Of a stretch of 64,000 nucleotides of DNA, positions 42,870 to 51,653 are shown in pieces. The notes beneath the pieces are model-generated. The model ran no database searches. It was not told where the DNA came from and was given only the letters and a program-made list of their open reading frames with translations. Position 1 is the stretch's first letter; each line of letters opens with the position of its first letter. This DNA is from Fictibacillus phosphorivorans (GTDB lineage: Bacteria; Bacillota; Bacilli; Bacillales; Fictibacillaceae), in assembly GCF_001629705.1 (NCBI RefSeq), contig NZ_CP015378.1:806001-870000 (forward strand), written 5' to 3'. The position numbers and the translations under genes are program-made.

Positions 42870-43292
42870 TTGGAGGATGTCAGGGATCTGCTGCAGAACT
42901 TGAGTAGAAAATACGAAACGTTGCAAAAGAATAGCTGTCGTTTAGTAGAAGAAGATTTGACTTTGGCACTTAGTCATATCCTTTATGAGATCAGTAAGCA
43001 CTCAGAGCCTTCTATGCAATACATCGCAGATAACGTTGGGGTTGATATCACGACATTCAGCAGGCAAGTGAAGTCCTTAATAAGAATGGGTCTTGTTGTG
43101 AAAAGAGTGAATCCATATGACAAAAGAATTTTCATTCTGCAATTAACAGAAAAAGGAGTTCATTCATTATCTCATCTGAATACGATCTTAAGTACACGTC
43201 TCAATCAAAATATTGAAGGGCTCTCTGAATTTGAAAAAAACACGATCATGCAAGCTTTAAAAATATTAACAAAAGCAATCACTCATAAATAA
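42870..43292 (+). CDS. MarR family transcriptional regulator
   Basis: About 140 residues with a winged helix-turn-helix of MarR type: SMQYIADNVGVDITTFSRQVKSLIRMGLVVKRVNPYDKRIFILQLTEKG contains the recognition helix and the D-x-R wing. Homodimeric repressors of this family sense phenolics, oxidants or drugs. The start is ambiguous: TTG 42870 has AAGGTGG 8 bases upstream; GTGs at 42858 and 42861 are also in frame. No divergent target gene is obvious. Confidence 0.85.
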   Translation: MEDVRDLLQNLSRKYETLQKNSCRLVEEDLTLALSHILYEISKHSEPSMQYIADNVGVDITTFSRQVKSLIRMGLVVKRVNPYDKRIFILQLTEKGVHSLSHLNTILSTRLNQNIEGLSEFEKNTIMQALKILTKAITHK

Positions 43293-43295
43293 GAA

Positions 43296-43329
43296 AGAGT
43301 ATCTGCATAAAAATCAGATACTCTTGTTT
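43296..43329 (+). terminator. Terminator after the MarR gene
   Basis: AGAGTATCTG cataaaaat CAGATACTCT hairpin followed by TGTTT. Confidence 0.8.
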
Positions 43330-43370
43330 CAAAATAAAGGAATTATATGATGGCGATATCTTTATCTTTT

Positions 43371-43493
43371 TTAATGTTTATCTTTCCTTGCTGAAAGAAG
43401 AAAATGGACAAGCAGCTGTTGAAGATGCTGATCTTGTATGTTTTTCTTTGTGAAATGACGTTTCACAAGATGACGGATGATCACTTCACTCAT
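43371..43493 (-). CDS. Small basic protein, unknown
   Basis: A 40-residue, His/Lys-rich, helical protein (MSEVIIRHLVKRHFTKKN ... LLSARKDKH). ATG 43493 follows GGGAGG at 8 bases, a strong site that supports expression. No family recognised. Confidence 0.55.
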   Translation of the reverse strand: MSEVIIRHLVKRHFTKKNIQDQHLQQLLVHFLLSARKDKH

Positions 43494-43650
43494 TTTCTTT
43501 TCCTCCCTTCTTGGTTTTCTCCATAATTCTCTCTCAATCGATAAATATCCTCTTAATTGTCGAAACAATAGTACAGCTTTCCTATGAATACTTTGAAGAA
43601 AGGGAAAACAGGACATTTGAAGGGGGAGTGCTAATTATTCGGTAAATCAT

Positions 43651-44442
43651 CTAGTAGTAATTCTTCTTTCTAGCTAAAAATAGTGCAACTGCATGTGTTT
43701 TTGTAATAACACCTGAATTTTGCGTGACAATCACGTTTTTGATTTCTTGATAGAGTGATTCTTTTGGTTCAGAAGGCAATAGTTGGTGACCGGAATGGGT
43801 ATCTAATAGTCCTACATATTCTTCAGCTGTATAAGTTTGGTTCCATGTGTATGTATGTGTTCTTAAATCTAGAAACGCTCCTGATTCCAGCGTTTGTTTA
43901 CTTTGCTTCTCAATAAATTCAGCTAGTGTAGGAGCATGGCTGTCTTCTAAGTGAGGAGCATAAGATTCATATGCTTTACGAATAGACTTGTAAACCGGTT
44001 CATGGGAAGGGATATGAACAAACCAAAAGAGCGCTAGTACCCCATCCTCTTTTAATAGAGAAGCTGCTTTTTGATACCCGGTATCATGAGGGATAAAGTG
44101 AAAAGCAGTTCCAGAAAAAACAAGATTGTATTTGTCCTTTTCGGGATGGTTCCAATCTTCAAAACTAGAATGGATGACTTCAATGGCTGGATAAGATGCA
44201 AACTTTTTCTGAGTCAGCTGTGCTAAGTTATGTCCATATTCAATGCAAGTGATCGTGGAGATGCCCTGTTTTACAAAACCCTCTGTAGCTTTACCCGTTC
44301 CACTTCCTATTTCCAAAAGAGTATCGTCCACATCAAGGTTTGCATAACGAATAATCTCTTCAAAAAGCTCTTGTGGATAAGTTGGTCTGTACTTTTCATA
44401 AGAATCGGCCACAACGTTGAACGATTGTTTAAGCAACGTCAT
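43651..44442 (-). CDS. Class I SAM-dependent methyltransferase
   Basis: A 264-residue methyltransferase. Motif I LLEIGSGTGKAT near residue 46, an acidic residue after ITCIEYG as motif II, then FSGTAFHFIP as the post-motif region. Substrate unknown; it belongs to the broad UbiE/COG2226-like group. ATG 44442 with GAGGAG upstream, which excludes a longer frame. Lies about 100 bp downstream of the FkbM-type methyltransferase on the same strand, with a weak terminator between. Confidence 0.88.
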   Translation of the reverse strand: MTLLKQSFNVVADSYEKYRPTYPQELFEEIIRYANLDVDDTLLEIGSGTGKATEGFVKQGISTITCIEYGHNLAQLTQKKFASYPAIEVIHSSFEDWNHPEKDKYNLVFSGTAFHFIPHDTGYQKAASLLKEDGVLALFWFVHIPSHEPVYKSIRKAYESYAPHLEDSHAPTLAEFIEKQSKQTLESGAFLDLRTHTYTWNQTYTAEEYVGLLDTHSGHQLLPSEPKESLYQEIKNVIVTQNSGVITKTHAVALFLARKKNYY

Positions 44443-44514
44443 CAAGATCATCTCCTCACGTTTTAAGGAAAATGATACCAAAAGGAAAGTTGGTTGAATA
44501 GAGGCAATTCTAAC

Positions 44515-44546
44515 GAAAGAAAAAAGGTGCGCATTCGGCAACACCT
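44515..44546 (-). terminator. Weak terminator after the FkbM gene
   Basis: AGGTG / CACCT short stem followed on the reverse strand by T6; a short stem with a large loop, so possibly leaky. Confidence 0.5.
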
Positions 44547-44548
44547 CA

Positions 44549-45361
44549 TCAAAGTTTTAAATTAAAAGGAGTGGTGGTGAAAAGTAGTTCTATTGGGGCG
44601 TCATTCTTTAAAAGAGCTTGAAGCAATTTCGATTTTTCGATTCTCTTTAAAGGTGAGAAATAAATGTAATCATACATATCTAAACTGTTTATGAGTTTTT
44701 TTACTTTCTTTATATAGGATTTTCGTAGTTTCCGAGCTGAATAATCGGGACATCTTTTTATCATTGAGCTTTTTAAAAATTCAGGATGAAGTGATAGATA
44801 AAGAGGTGGCTTGTACCGTTTTAAATATTTCTGCATGGAAGGAATGAGTAAATATTCCCCTCCTTCAATATCCATTTTGATGAGTGATAGATCCGTGATC
44901 TTATATTCACGCACTAATTCTTTAAGGGTACTAACGGCAATAGTTTGAAACTCATCTGACAATGATTGAACCAAGCTTGAACTAGAATCACCAAACTGTG
45001 TTCGTTTATATAAGTTCATCGTCCCTGACTTATAAGAAAGAGCTTTGTTAATAATCGTGATTTTTTCTTCAAGTTCAGAATTTAACTTTATATTTTTTTT
45101 CAATGCTTCATAGGCTACTGAATCGGGTTCAACGCCAAACGAGTGTTTTGCTTTATTTGCTGCATAAAGTAAAGTTGGTCCGACCCAAGAGCCGATATCT
45201 AAATAATTTCCATCGGGATGTAAGTAATGATCCAAGACTTGAAACGTAAAGTCTTCCCAATGATTAGGAAAAACAGTATTCCAAAAATATGCGAACTGTT
45301 TATCATCAGTCACGTTAAAAGATACATCATTTTTAATAACGTGTTTCAAATCTTTCACCAA
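44549..45361 (-). CDS. FkbM family methyltransferase
   Basis: A 270-residue protein with the FkbM core: NYLDIGSWVGPTLLYAANKAKHSFGVEPDS (SAM-binding motif I and the acidic ribose contact), then LSLIKMDIEGGEYLLIPS, the family hallmark, and PLYLSLHPEFL. These usually O-methylate sugars or other small molecules. TTG 45361 or GTG 45358 are possible starts; neither has a strong ribosome site. No glycosyltransferase neighbours, so the substrate is open. Confidence 0.85.
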   Translation of the reverse strand: MVKDLKHVIKNDVSFNVTDDKQFAYFWNTVFPNHWEDFTFQVLDHYLHPDGNYLDIGSWVGPTLLYAANKAKHSFGVEPDSVAYEALKKNIKLNSELEEKITIINKALSYKSGTMNLYKRTQFGDSSSSLVQSLSDEFQTIAVSTLKELVREYKITDLSLIKMDIEGGEYLLIPSMQKYLKRYKPPLYLSLHPEFLKSSMIKRCPDYSARKLRKSYIKKVKKLINSLDMYDYIYFSPLKRIEKSKLLQALLKNDAPIELLFTTTPFNLKL

Positions 45362-45570
45362 CTTTCATTTAAAAAAGTTGCCACAAGCTGTAAGAGCTTG
45401 GCCAACTATACAACAGTATATGTATATACGTCACTTAAGGAACTTCATTTACTCTTAATCTCTTTCATTTCAAAAAAATGTTTGTTTAACTACTAATAGA
45501 TCATTACCTTGTTCTAAAATTTTTGTCCCTTCACATAACATGAGGTATTACATGAAACAGGGGGGATGAA

Positions 45571-46272
45571 ATGAGAAATTATTTGAGGTGGTCTGAAATA
45601 CCTTATCCCGGTCAAAGCTATCCCCCGATACCTGTAACCCCAGAAGCAGGTAATTGGCCGATGTTTTTTATAGCACGAGAAGGTCAAACATTTTTGGACC
45701 CGTTTCGAAATCACATTACTTGGAGGATAAAAAATCCGAATACCATTGATTGGGCAAGTGAGCTGCAAATTGTACAGCAGTCCATGCAGCAGATTACACC
45801 TGAGCAGATACGTATTGCACAAATGTGGGCTGCAGGAGAGGTTAATAAACAGATCATCCCCATCGTATTTCAGATGATGGAAACGTATGGTCTTGCTTCA
45901 ACAAAAGCGGCTCGATTTTTAGCGTTTTATCAAGCTGCTATCAATGATGCTTTCGTCATCACTTGGCATTTTAAATATCTTTGGGATGTTGCACGGCCTT
46001 GTCAATATGACAGAAACTTAAAGACGGTATTGATGACCCCGAGTTTTCCTGGGTATCCTTCCGCTCACGCAGTTATGGCCGGCTGTACTGAACCCATCCT
46101 AAGCTATTATTTTCCTCAAGAAAAAAATCGCATTCATCTCCTCATGGAAGAGTGTGCGATGTCTAGGTTATATGCAGGTGTTCATTTTAAAGTAGATAAT
46201 GATGAGGGGCTGTCACTTGGAAGACAGCTCGGCGAAATCGTCGTGAATTTAATACGATCGCAAAATATATAA
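45571..46272 (+). CDS. Vanadium haloperoxidase / PAP2-like protein
   Basis: A 233-residue protein with the three PAP2 active-site motifs: K-x6-RP in KYLWDVARP (near residue 140), PSAH in GYPSAHAVMAG and SRLYAGVHFKVDND. No signal peptide or membrane helices are visible, unlike lipid phosphatases, which favours the vanadium-dependent haloperoxidase/soluble phosphatase branch. Such enzymes bind vanadate or phosphate. GGGGGG site upstream. Confidence 0.85.
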   Translation: MRNYLRWSEIPYPGQSYPPIPVTPEAGNWPMFFIAREGQTFLDPFRNHITWRIKNPNTIDWASELQIVQQSMQQITPEQIRIAQMWAAGEVNKQIIPIVFQMMETYGLASTKAARFLAFYQAAINDAFVITWHFKYLWDVARPCQYDRNLKTVLMTPSFPGYPSAHAVMAGCTEPILSYYFPQEKNRIHLLMEECAMSRLYAGVHFKVDNDEGLSLGRQLGEIVVNLIRSQNI

Positions 46273-46280
46273 GCAAAAAG

Positions 46281-46310
46281 AAAAACCGGTCGTATGGTGT
46301 CCGGTTTTCT
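46281..46310. terminator. Bidirectional terminator
   Basis: AAAACCGG / CCGGTTTT stem with A and T tracts, between the convergent PAP2-like gene and the YcgQ-like gene. Confidence 0.85.
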
Positions 46311-47165
46311 TTAGTATCCTCGATACACATATTCTTCTTTTGGTTTTTCAATCTCTTTCCAGTTCTTCACCTTTACATAAGGAATATCGGCTTTGAATGG
46401 CTGATAATATTGGGTCTCGATACTGCCTTCAATCTCAATCCATTTGTCATTAGAAAAAGATGTGCCTTTTGGGAATTCAACCATCATGCCAAAAACGCCA
46501 GAATCGGCAATACAGTGGATGATGCCAAAGCGTAGAAGAAAGAGTTCGTTCGATTTTGAAGTTTGATCTTCCGCGTTATACGTGAACCCTTTAAACTGAA
46601 CCTGTTTTCCGAGGAAGATACCAGGTTTATAATAGATGCTCTCCATGCCTTTAAGATAATTCTGATCGTTTAACACTACTTGCTTTCCCTTTGTAAAAGG
46701 CTTTAGTTCTTGATCCATGATAGAATTGTAACTTTCTTTACCATAATAAACACTTGTATCAGGCTTCAAAAACTGGTGTTCACCAAAATCTCCCTCGTTC
46801 TCAAGGCCTTTAAAGTGGAACCCTTTCGTTTTTACAGTTTCAGAATCAAGAGAAGCGATAGGGAAGAATAACCCGGAAATGATCGGAAAAATGAGTATGC
46901 TGTTTACAGTCACATTCTTTAATCGAGAAGGTTTCTTATGATGATCATGTCCACAATCTGGAGTACATGAATCATCGTGTTCATGTTCACCATCCTCACT
47001 CTTTCCATAAATATAGAACTGGACGAGCGTTAGAAAACCTAGAATAAATATGGCAGAAAACGAGATATAGGAATACTTCATATTGATGTATTTGCTAATG
47101 TCACCTGTAGCATGCAGATGCATGAACAAAAAGGTAAATCCGATTAAGATCAAGATTCGAATCAT
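46311..47165 (-). CDS. YcgQ-like (TIGR03943) membrane protein
   Basis: A 284-residue protein with two N-terminal membrane helices, a His/Asp/Cys-rich loop (EDGEHEHDDSCTPDCGHDHHKK, about residues 59-80), a third helix near 90-110, and a soluble outward C-terminal domain. The loop could bind Zn2+ or another soft metal. It is the second gene after a YcgR-type permease with 15 bases between, the standard TIGR03943/DUF318 partnership. Ribosome site GAGGAGGTG. Transported substrate is not known; the metal idea is inferred. Confidence 0.88.
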   Translation of the reverse strand: MIRILILIGFTFLFMHLHATGDISKYINMKYSYISFSAIFILGFLTLVQFYIYGKSEDGEHEHDDSCTPDCGHDHHKKPSRLKNVTVNSILIFPIISGLFFPIASLDSETVKTKGFHFKGLENEGDFGEHQFLKPDTSVYYGKESYNSIMDQELKPFTKGKQVVLNDQNYLKGMESIYYKPGIFLGKQVQFKGFTYNAEDQTSKSNELFLLRFGIIHCIADSGVFGMMVEFPKGTSFSNDKWIEIEGSIETQYYQPFKADIPYVKVKNWKEIEKPKEEYVYRGY

Positions 47166-47180
47166 AGAGTTGCACCTCCT

Positions 47181-48092
47181 CTAAAGAAATAGAGATCCAA
47201 GTAGAACAAGGATCGTTATATAAACAACAAGACTAACCACAAGTTTTTTCTTAAATGCAGCTAGCATCATAAGGACGTTCTTCACATCTAACATCGGACC
47301 ATAGACTAAAAACGCAACGATCGAACCAATTGTGAATGTACTCTGAAACGAAGAAGCGATAAAAGCATCAGCTTCTGAGCAAAGTGAGAGTATAAAAGCT
47401 AATCCCATCATCACAAGTGAAGAGGATACTTCACCTTGTCCGATCTCAAGAAGCGTTGATGTTTTTACGTATGTTTGCATACTTGCTGCAATCAATGCAC
47501 CGATCACCAAGTATTTTCCGACAGAGAAGAATTCTTCTACCGCGTGCACAAACGTACCTTTCAGTTTGTTATAAAAAGAAATCTTTGGCGTTGAAACCGT
47601 TGCTGCCGTCTCATTGTTTAACGGTGAGCGGGAAACAGCACTTAATTCATTCTTTAGTACATTTACATTTTTAAATTGAACGGCAAGAATAAATCCTAAT
47701 AAGACAGCTACGATCATGGCAAGAGAACCTCTATAAATCATAACTTCCCATCTGTTTCCGAACGCTACATATGTTGAAAATAAAACGACAGGGTTGATGA
47801 TCGGTCCTGTTAGCATAAAAGGTATGGCCGCAAAAACAGGAACACCTTTTTCGATCAGCTTTCTTGTGATTGGTACGATTCCGCACTCACACGCTGGGAA
47901 AATGGCACCTAAAACAGCCCCAAACAAAACCGCACCTATCTTATTCTTAGGCATGATTCGTGCTACCATCTCCTCAGTGACAAACATCTGTATGAAACCT
48001 GCGATGAGCACCCCAATCAGGACGAACGGTAGTGCTTCAATGAGGATGCTTATAAATACGGTATTCATCTGTAAAAACGATTTGTCGAGCAT
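47181..48092 (-). CDS. YcgR-like permease (DUF318 / ArsP-type)
   Basis: A 303-residue membrane protein with about eight helices. Family motifs: FPACECGIVPITRKLIEKGVP with a conserved Cys pair region and MLTGPIINPVV in the first half, CSEADAFIASSFQ in the second. Related ArsP proteins export trivalent organoarsenicals, but many members are of unknown specificity. Here it pairs with YcgQ. The promoter-proximal region holds an imperfect palindrome around ATAAA/TTTAT at about 48130-48155; it does not match the Zur consensus. Confidence 0.9.
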   Translation of the reverse strand: MLDKSFLQMNTVFISILIEALPFVLIGVLIAGFIQMFVTEEMVARIMPKNKIGAVLFGAVLGAIFPACECGIVPITRKLIEKGVPVFAAIPFMLTGPIINPVVLFSTYVAFGNRWEVMIYRGSLAMIVAVLLGFILAVQFKNVNVLKNELSAVSRSPLNNETAATVSTPKISFYNKLKGTFVHAVEEFFSVGKYLVIGALIAASMQTYVKTSTLLEIGQGEVSSSLVMMGLAFILSLCSEADAFIASSFQSTFTIGSIVAFLVYGPMLDVKNVLMMLAAFKKKLVVSLVVYITILVLLGSLFL

Positions 48093-48239
48093 CCAATCAT
48101 TCCTCCAACTCTATAAACTACCTATCATCATAAAATATAAACTTTATGAAGTAAATTTTTATTTTGCAATATCCACACTATAACGTAAAGTCCGAAGGAA
48201 AATAAATGGCTAATAAAGAATTAGAAGATAATGGGAAAT

Positions 48240-48258
48240 GGGGTCTGACCCCAAACAA
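48240..48258. repeat. Dispersed GGGGTCTGACCCC palindrome, copy 2
   Basis: Identical over 19 bp (GGGGTCTGACCCCAAACAA) to the copy at 32905-32923; lies between the ycgR promoter and VanW. Confidence 0.7.
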
Positions 48259-48298
48259 TTTATTTCCCACATAGAAATTGAGCAAAAGGGGTAAGGGC

Positions 48299-49126
48299 AT
48301 GAACCATTTTGACCTGTGTCCGAAGCGGCGTTCTGCTTTACGAATCTCGATAGGAAAAAAGTATTATATGCTTAGAAGATATATAGAATGGTTTACAGAT
48401 GAAAAGACGTATGCCAAAACCAGAAAGAGTGAACAACTTCCATTTGTACATTCTTCGCATCAAACGATTCTTCTGCGTAAGTTAAAAGATGTAGAGATGT
48501 GGTACCAGCATAATAAAGTGAAAAACCTCAACATTGCTATCAAAAAATTAAACGGAATCGTGATTCAACCTGGAGAAACATTTTCGTATTGGAAGAGCAT
48601 TGGAACGACTACACGCGCGAAAGGGTATGTGGATGGTATGGTCTTGTTTTATGGGAAGTTTAAGAAGGGAACAGGTGGCGGGCTCTGTCAGCTCTCAAAC
48701 CTGATCTATTGGATGACTTTGCATACTCCGCTTTCAGTAACCGAACGTCATCGTCACAGTTATGATGTGTTTCCAGACTCGAAGCGTACCCAGCCGTTTG
48801 GAAGCGGAGCAACTTGTGCTTATAACTACCTAGACCTTCAAATTAAGAACACGACGAATCGACCCTACCAGCTGCACTTATATTTAACGGATACTCATCT
48901 AGTAGGAGAATGGCTGACAGATCAAGAACCTTTGCAATCATATGAAGTGTATGAAAAAGAACATTGGATCACGCCTGCTTATTGGGGTGGTTATTTAAGG
49001 CATAACCTGATTCATCGCAAAGTATTTAACCGTCAAAGAAAACAGATCGATGATGAATATGTTACGGAGAATCATGCCATCATGATGTACGAGCCATTGC
49101 TTGAAGCTAGTCAAAAGAACGCATAG
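48299..49126 (+). CDS. VanW family protein
   Basis: A 275-residue VanW protein: VIQPGETFSYWKSIGTTTRAKGYVDGMV, GTGGGLCQLSNLIYWMTLHTPLSVTERHRHSYDVFPDSKRTQPFGSGATCAYNYLDLQI are unmistakable family blocks. VanW was found in some vancomycin-resistance operons, but stand-alone copies are common and have no known role; no other van genes are present. ATG 48299 follows AAAGGGG; the longer GTG frame is not supported. No signal peptide. Confidence 0.93.
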   Translation: MNHFDLCPKRRSALRISIGKKYYMLRRYIEWFTDEKTYAKTRKSEQLPFVHSSHQTILLRKLKDVEMWYQHNKVKNLNIAIKKLNGIVIQPGETFSYWKSIGTTTRAKGYVDGMVLFYGKFKKGTGGGLCQLSNLIYWMTLHTPLSVTERHRHSYDVFPDSKRTQPFGSGATCAYNYLDLQIKNTTNRPYQLHLYLTDTHLVGEWLTDQEPLQSYEVYEKEHWITPAYWGGYLRHNLIHRKVFNRQRKQIDDEYVTENHAIMMYEPLLEASQKNA

Positions 49127-49128
49127 CA

Positions 49129-49165
49129 AAAACCCTTGGCCCATTTTACGGCTGAGGGTTTGTTT
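49129..49165 (+). terminator. Terminator after VanW
   Basis: AAACCCT / AGGGTTT stem with a long loop, then TTTGTTT. Confidence 0.7.
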
Positions 49166-49180
49166 AAATCCATTGATTCA

Positions 49181-49885
49181 TTACCTTTCCTGTAAGTGAG
49201 TCAAGCCTAAAAGTTCCAACAAAGCCTCAGGTTTCATCTGTTTTCGTTCATCAGCTTTTTTTAACGTAAAAGAGGGTAGAAGGGGGTCATAATGAATCTC
49301 AATCTTTTCCCCGTTCACATCAACAATTCCAAATTCCTTTTGTAAAGGAGCATCGTCTTTATTTACAGCGTCTTCGTCGACCATTTTTATAAACTGTTCT
49401 ATCTTATTTTGATCGGTAATCTTATTGCAATTAACTGCGTTTTTATTAAGGTAAACGCAAATGCTTCTGGGTTTCTGATCAATCCACATCGTCTTATGCA
49501 AAACGGGGTTTAGGTCAAAAGTAGTCTCAGTTTCGTTAGCATAAGGGTTCCAGCCACCACCAATATGGAGTTCTTTATCCTTTTTTTGAAATCTCAACAT
49601 AAAACCTCCCGAATCTTTTATAGAAGCTTGTTTAAACACGAGCTTCCAGCCATGATTCGGAAGAGTGTCTCTATAAAATTCATAGATATTATTCCAATGA
49701 TTTCCCTCTATCAAGTAATGATTTTCTTGAAACTCTAATCCATCGTATAGGGGGAGGTCGTTGCGATTCTCGGGAACTATGGAAACTGATGAGTAACGAT
49801 CTTTTTCTAGCACGTACTTATATATTGCGACACTTGAGATTATCAATAAAATGAAGACAAAAGATAGTACGATTCTTTTTTTCAA
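49181..49885 (-). CDS. Membrane-anchored extracytoplasmic protein, unknown
   Basis: A 234-residue protein with one N-terminal hydrophobic helix (about 5-24, no lipobox) and a soluble part. The segment LPLYDGLEFQENHYLIEGNHWNNIYEFYRDTLPNHGWKLV resembles a domain common in Bacillus secreted proteins that recurs as a beta-alpha unit, but I cannot name it with confidence. TTG 49885 with AGGGGGA 9 bases upstream. Function unknown. Confidence 0.7.
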   Translation of the reverse strand: MKKRIVLSFVFILLIISSVAIYKYVLEKDRYSSVSIVPENRNDLPLYDGLEFQENHYLIEGNHWNNIYEFYRDTLPNHGWKLVFKQASIKDSGGFMLRFQKKDKELHIGGGWNPYANETETTFDLNPVLHKTMWIDQKPRSICVYLNKNAVNCNKITDQNKIEQFIKMVDEDAVNKDDAPLQKEFGIVDVNGEKIEIHYDPLLPSFTLKKADERKQMKPEALLELLGLTHLQER

Positions 49886-50098
49886 CGTTAACCATCCCCC
49901 TTATTTACTCTCTTTCATTTTAACAGATTAAGGAAATGTGAAGATTGTTTAATCATTACTAGGTACCGTTTATTGATTGTCAAAATAAAAAGCTTAGATT
50001 ATTGTAGATAAATGTTAGATTTATAAACAAATGTTTCAAACCACTGAAAAAAGTTAAAGAAATTAGGAAAATGATAATAAATGAAAGAGGGTGTAATC

Positions 50099-51052
50099 AT
50101 GGTCCGAACAATCGCTATCATCGATCATAAAGTAATTATTAATCCACCGTTTCGACAGATCAATGAAATGAAACCTGATTGGTTCTGGGTTGACTTTGAC
50201 TGTCCGACATCAGGTGAAACCAATTTATTGCGCACTTTTTTTGACTTCCATCCCCTTGCTGTAGAGGACTGTGTGAATGCCTTGCAACGTCCAAAAGTAG
50301 AATTTTACGAGGGTCATCTGTTTTATGTGGTGCACGCTTTAGACAAAAAGACACTTGAAGCAACTGAGGTTGATATCTTTACAACAAAAAACTGTGTGGT
50401 TACGTATCATAAAACAAACGTTCCTGAGATTGATTTTGTATGGAAGTATTTAAGTGGTCTCGAGACTGTTCCGCCTGAACTTGGTAAAAACGAACTTCTT
50501 CATAAATTGATGGATAAACTAGTAGATATGTATTTTCCCATTATGCATGAACTAGAAGAACGAGTCATTTCCATCGAAAGCAATGAAGATGATGAAGCAC
50601 CTAAAATCATTAATCAGATCTTTGATATTAGAGGAGATCTCTTAACATTAAGAAAAACGGTCGTGCCAATGCGTGAGCTTCTGTATCGGATGCTGGAATC
50701 AAAACGAGTGGGTTTAGATGCAGAAGAAAGGTCCTATTTTCATGATATATACGATCATCTTCTGAGGTTAACAGATATGATGACTTCTGCCAGAGAGATG
50801 ACATCAGATATTCGTGATAATTATATTTCTCTTAACTCTTACCGTATGAACAATATCATGAAAACATTAACCGTAATCACAACAATTTTCATGCCGCTAA
50901 CGTTTATTGCGGGTCTTTATGGGATGAACTTTGTAAACATGCCAGAGCTGCAAACAAAAAATGGCTATTTCTATGTACTAGGTTTTATGGTCTTATTAGG
51001 CGCGATTATGTCCATTTGGTTCAAGAAAAAAGGATGGTTCGAGCAAGACTGA
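50099..51052 (+). CDS. corA: CorA-type magnesium/divalent cation transporter
   Basis: A 317-residue CorA protein: long cytoplasmic domain, then two C-terminal helices (about 258-280 and 292-311) flanking the signature YGMNF. The protein forms a pentameric channel for Mg2+ and also Co2+/Ni2+. Ribosome site AGAGGGTG before ATG 50099. Monocistronic; a SigB-like promoter for the next gene begins within 6 bases of its stop. Confidence 0.95.
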   Translation: MVRTIAIIDHKVIINPPFRQINEMKPDWFWVDFDCPTSGETNLLRTFFDFHPLAVEDCVNALQRPKVEFYEGHLFYVVHALDKKTLEATEVDIFTTKNCVVTYHKTNVPEIDFVWKYLSGLETVPPELGKNELLHKLMDKLVDMYFPIMHELEERVISIESNEDDEAPKIINQIFDIRGDLLTLRKTVVPMRELLYRMLESKRVGLDAEERSYFHDIYDHLLRLTDMMTSAREMTSDIRDNYISLNSYRMNNIMKTLTVITTIFMPLTFIAGLYGMNFVNMPELQTKNGYFYVLGFMVLLGAIMSIWFKKKGWFEQD

Positions 51053-51057
51053 GTACC

Positions 51058-51083
51058 GTTTAAAAAATGTTTAACAGGGGAAC
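51058..51083 (+). promoter_or_regulatory. SigB-type promoter of the general stress gene
   Basis: GTTTAA (51058-51063), 14-bp spacer, GGGAAC (51078-51083) closely fits the general-stress sigma-B consensus GTTTAA-N12-15-GGGWAW, 33 bp upstream of a general stress protein. Confidence 0.65.
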
Positions 51084-51116
51084 CTACTTGTAAAGAACCG
51101 TTTGGAGGGAAACCAA

Positions 51117-51548
51117 ATGAAAAAAGATATTATCGGTACATATACAAAAGAAGAAGAAGCGGTTGGCGCAATCAAAGCATTAGTGGAAAAAGGATATCAT
51201 CCATCTGATATTTCAATCGTTGCGAAAGATGATGAGATGGTTGATCAAGTTGCAGATGAAACTCATGTAAATGAAAGAAAAATTACGGAAGATGATGCAG
51301 ACAGTGCGACATACGGCACAATTGCAGGTTTTCTAACCGGTATTGGTGGAGGAATTGCCGTGCCGGGCCTAGGAGTACCAGGGGTCGGGCCACTTCTTGC
51401 AGCTGGACCTTTTGCTTCGATGTTTGATCACGATGAAGCGGATATGAAAGAAATCCTGAAGAACATGGATGTTTCGGAAAGTGATGCAGAGCGTTATATG
51501 CAAGATCTACAAGATGGCAAGATTTTAGTTATGGTTGAAAGAAAATAA
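51117..51548 (+). CDS. General stress protein (YflT-domain)
   Basis: A 143-residue protein with an N-terminal YflT/heat-induced stress domain (DIIGTYTKEEEAVGAIKALVEKGYHPSDISIVAKDDEMVDQV) and a glycine-rich hydrophobic middle (GTIAGFLTGIGGGIAVPGLGVPGVGPLLAAGPFASMF). Relatives (YflT, GsiB-type neighbours) are sigma-B-dependent in B. subtilis. ATG 51117 with GGAGGG. The upstream sigma-B promoter supports stress induction; biochemical role unknown. Confidence 0.9.
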   Translation: MKKDIIGTYTKEEEAVGAIKALVEKGYHPSDISIVAKDDEMVDQVADETHVNERKITEDDADSATYGTIAGFLTGIGGGIAVPGLGVPGVGPLLAAGPFASMFDHDEADMKEILKNMDVSESDAERYMQDLQDGKILVMVERK

Positions 51549-51653
51549 CGACTAAATCGGGAGGCACCTTTAATAGGTGTCTTTTCTCTTTTTTGAAACT
51601 TTTTCCATGGTTTATTCGTATTAATGTATATAAGATACGTGGGGTGTTTAAAC

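Noticed and set aside
48100..48180. Zur box before the YcgR permease
   Set aside because: Only an imperfect AT-rich palindrome; no match to TCGTAATNATTACGA.
48299..49126. Vancomycin resistance locus
   Set aside because: VanW alone; no VanH/A/X, VanS or VanR. VanW proteins are common in bacilli without resistance.
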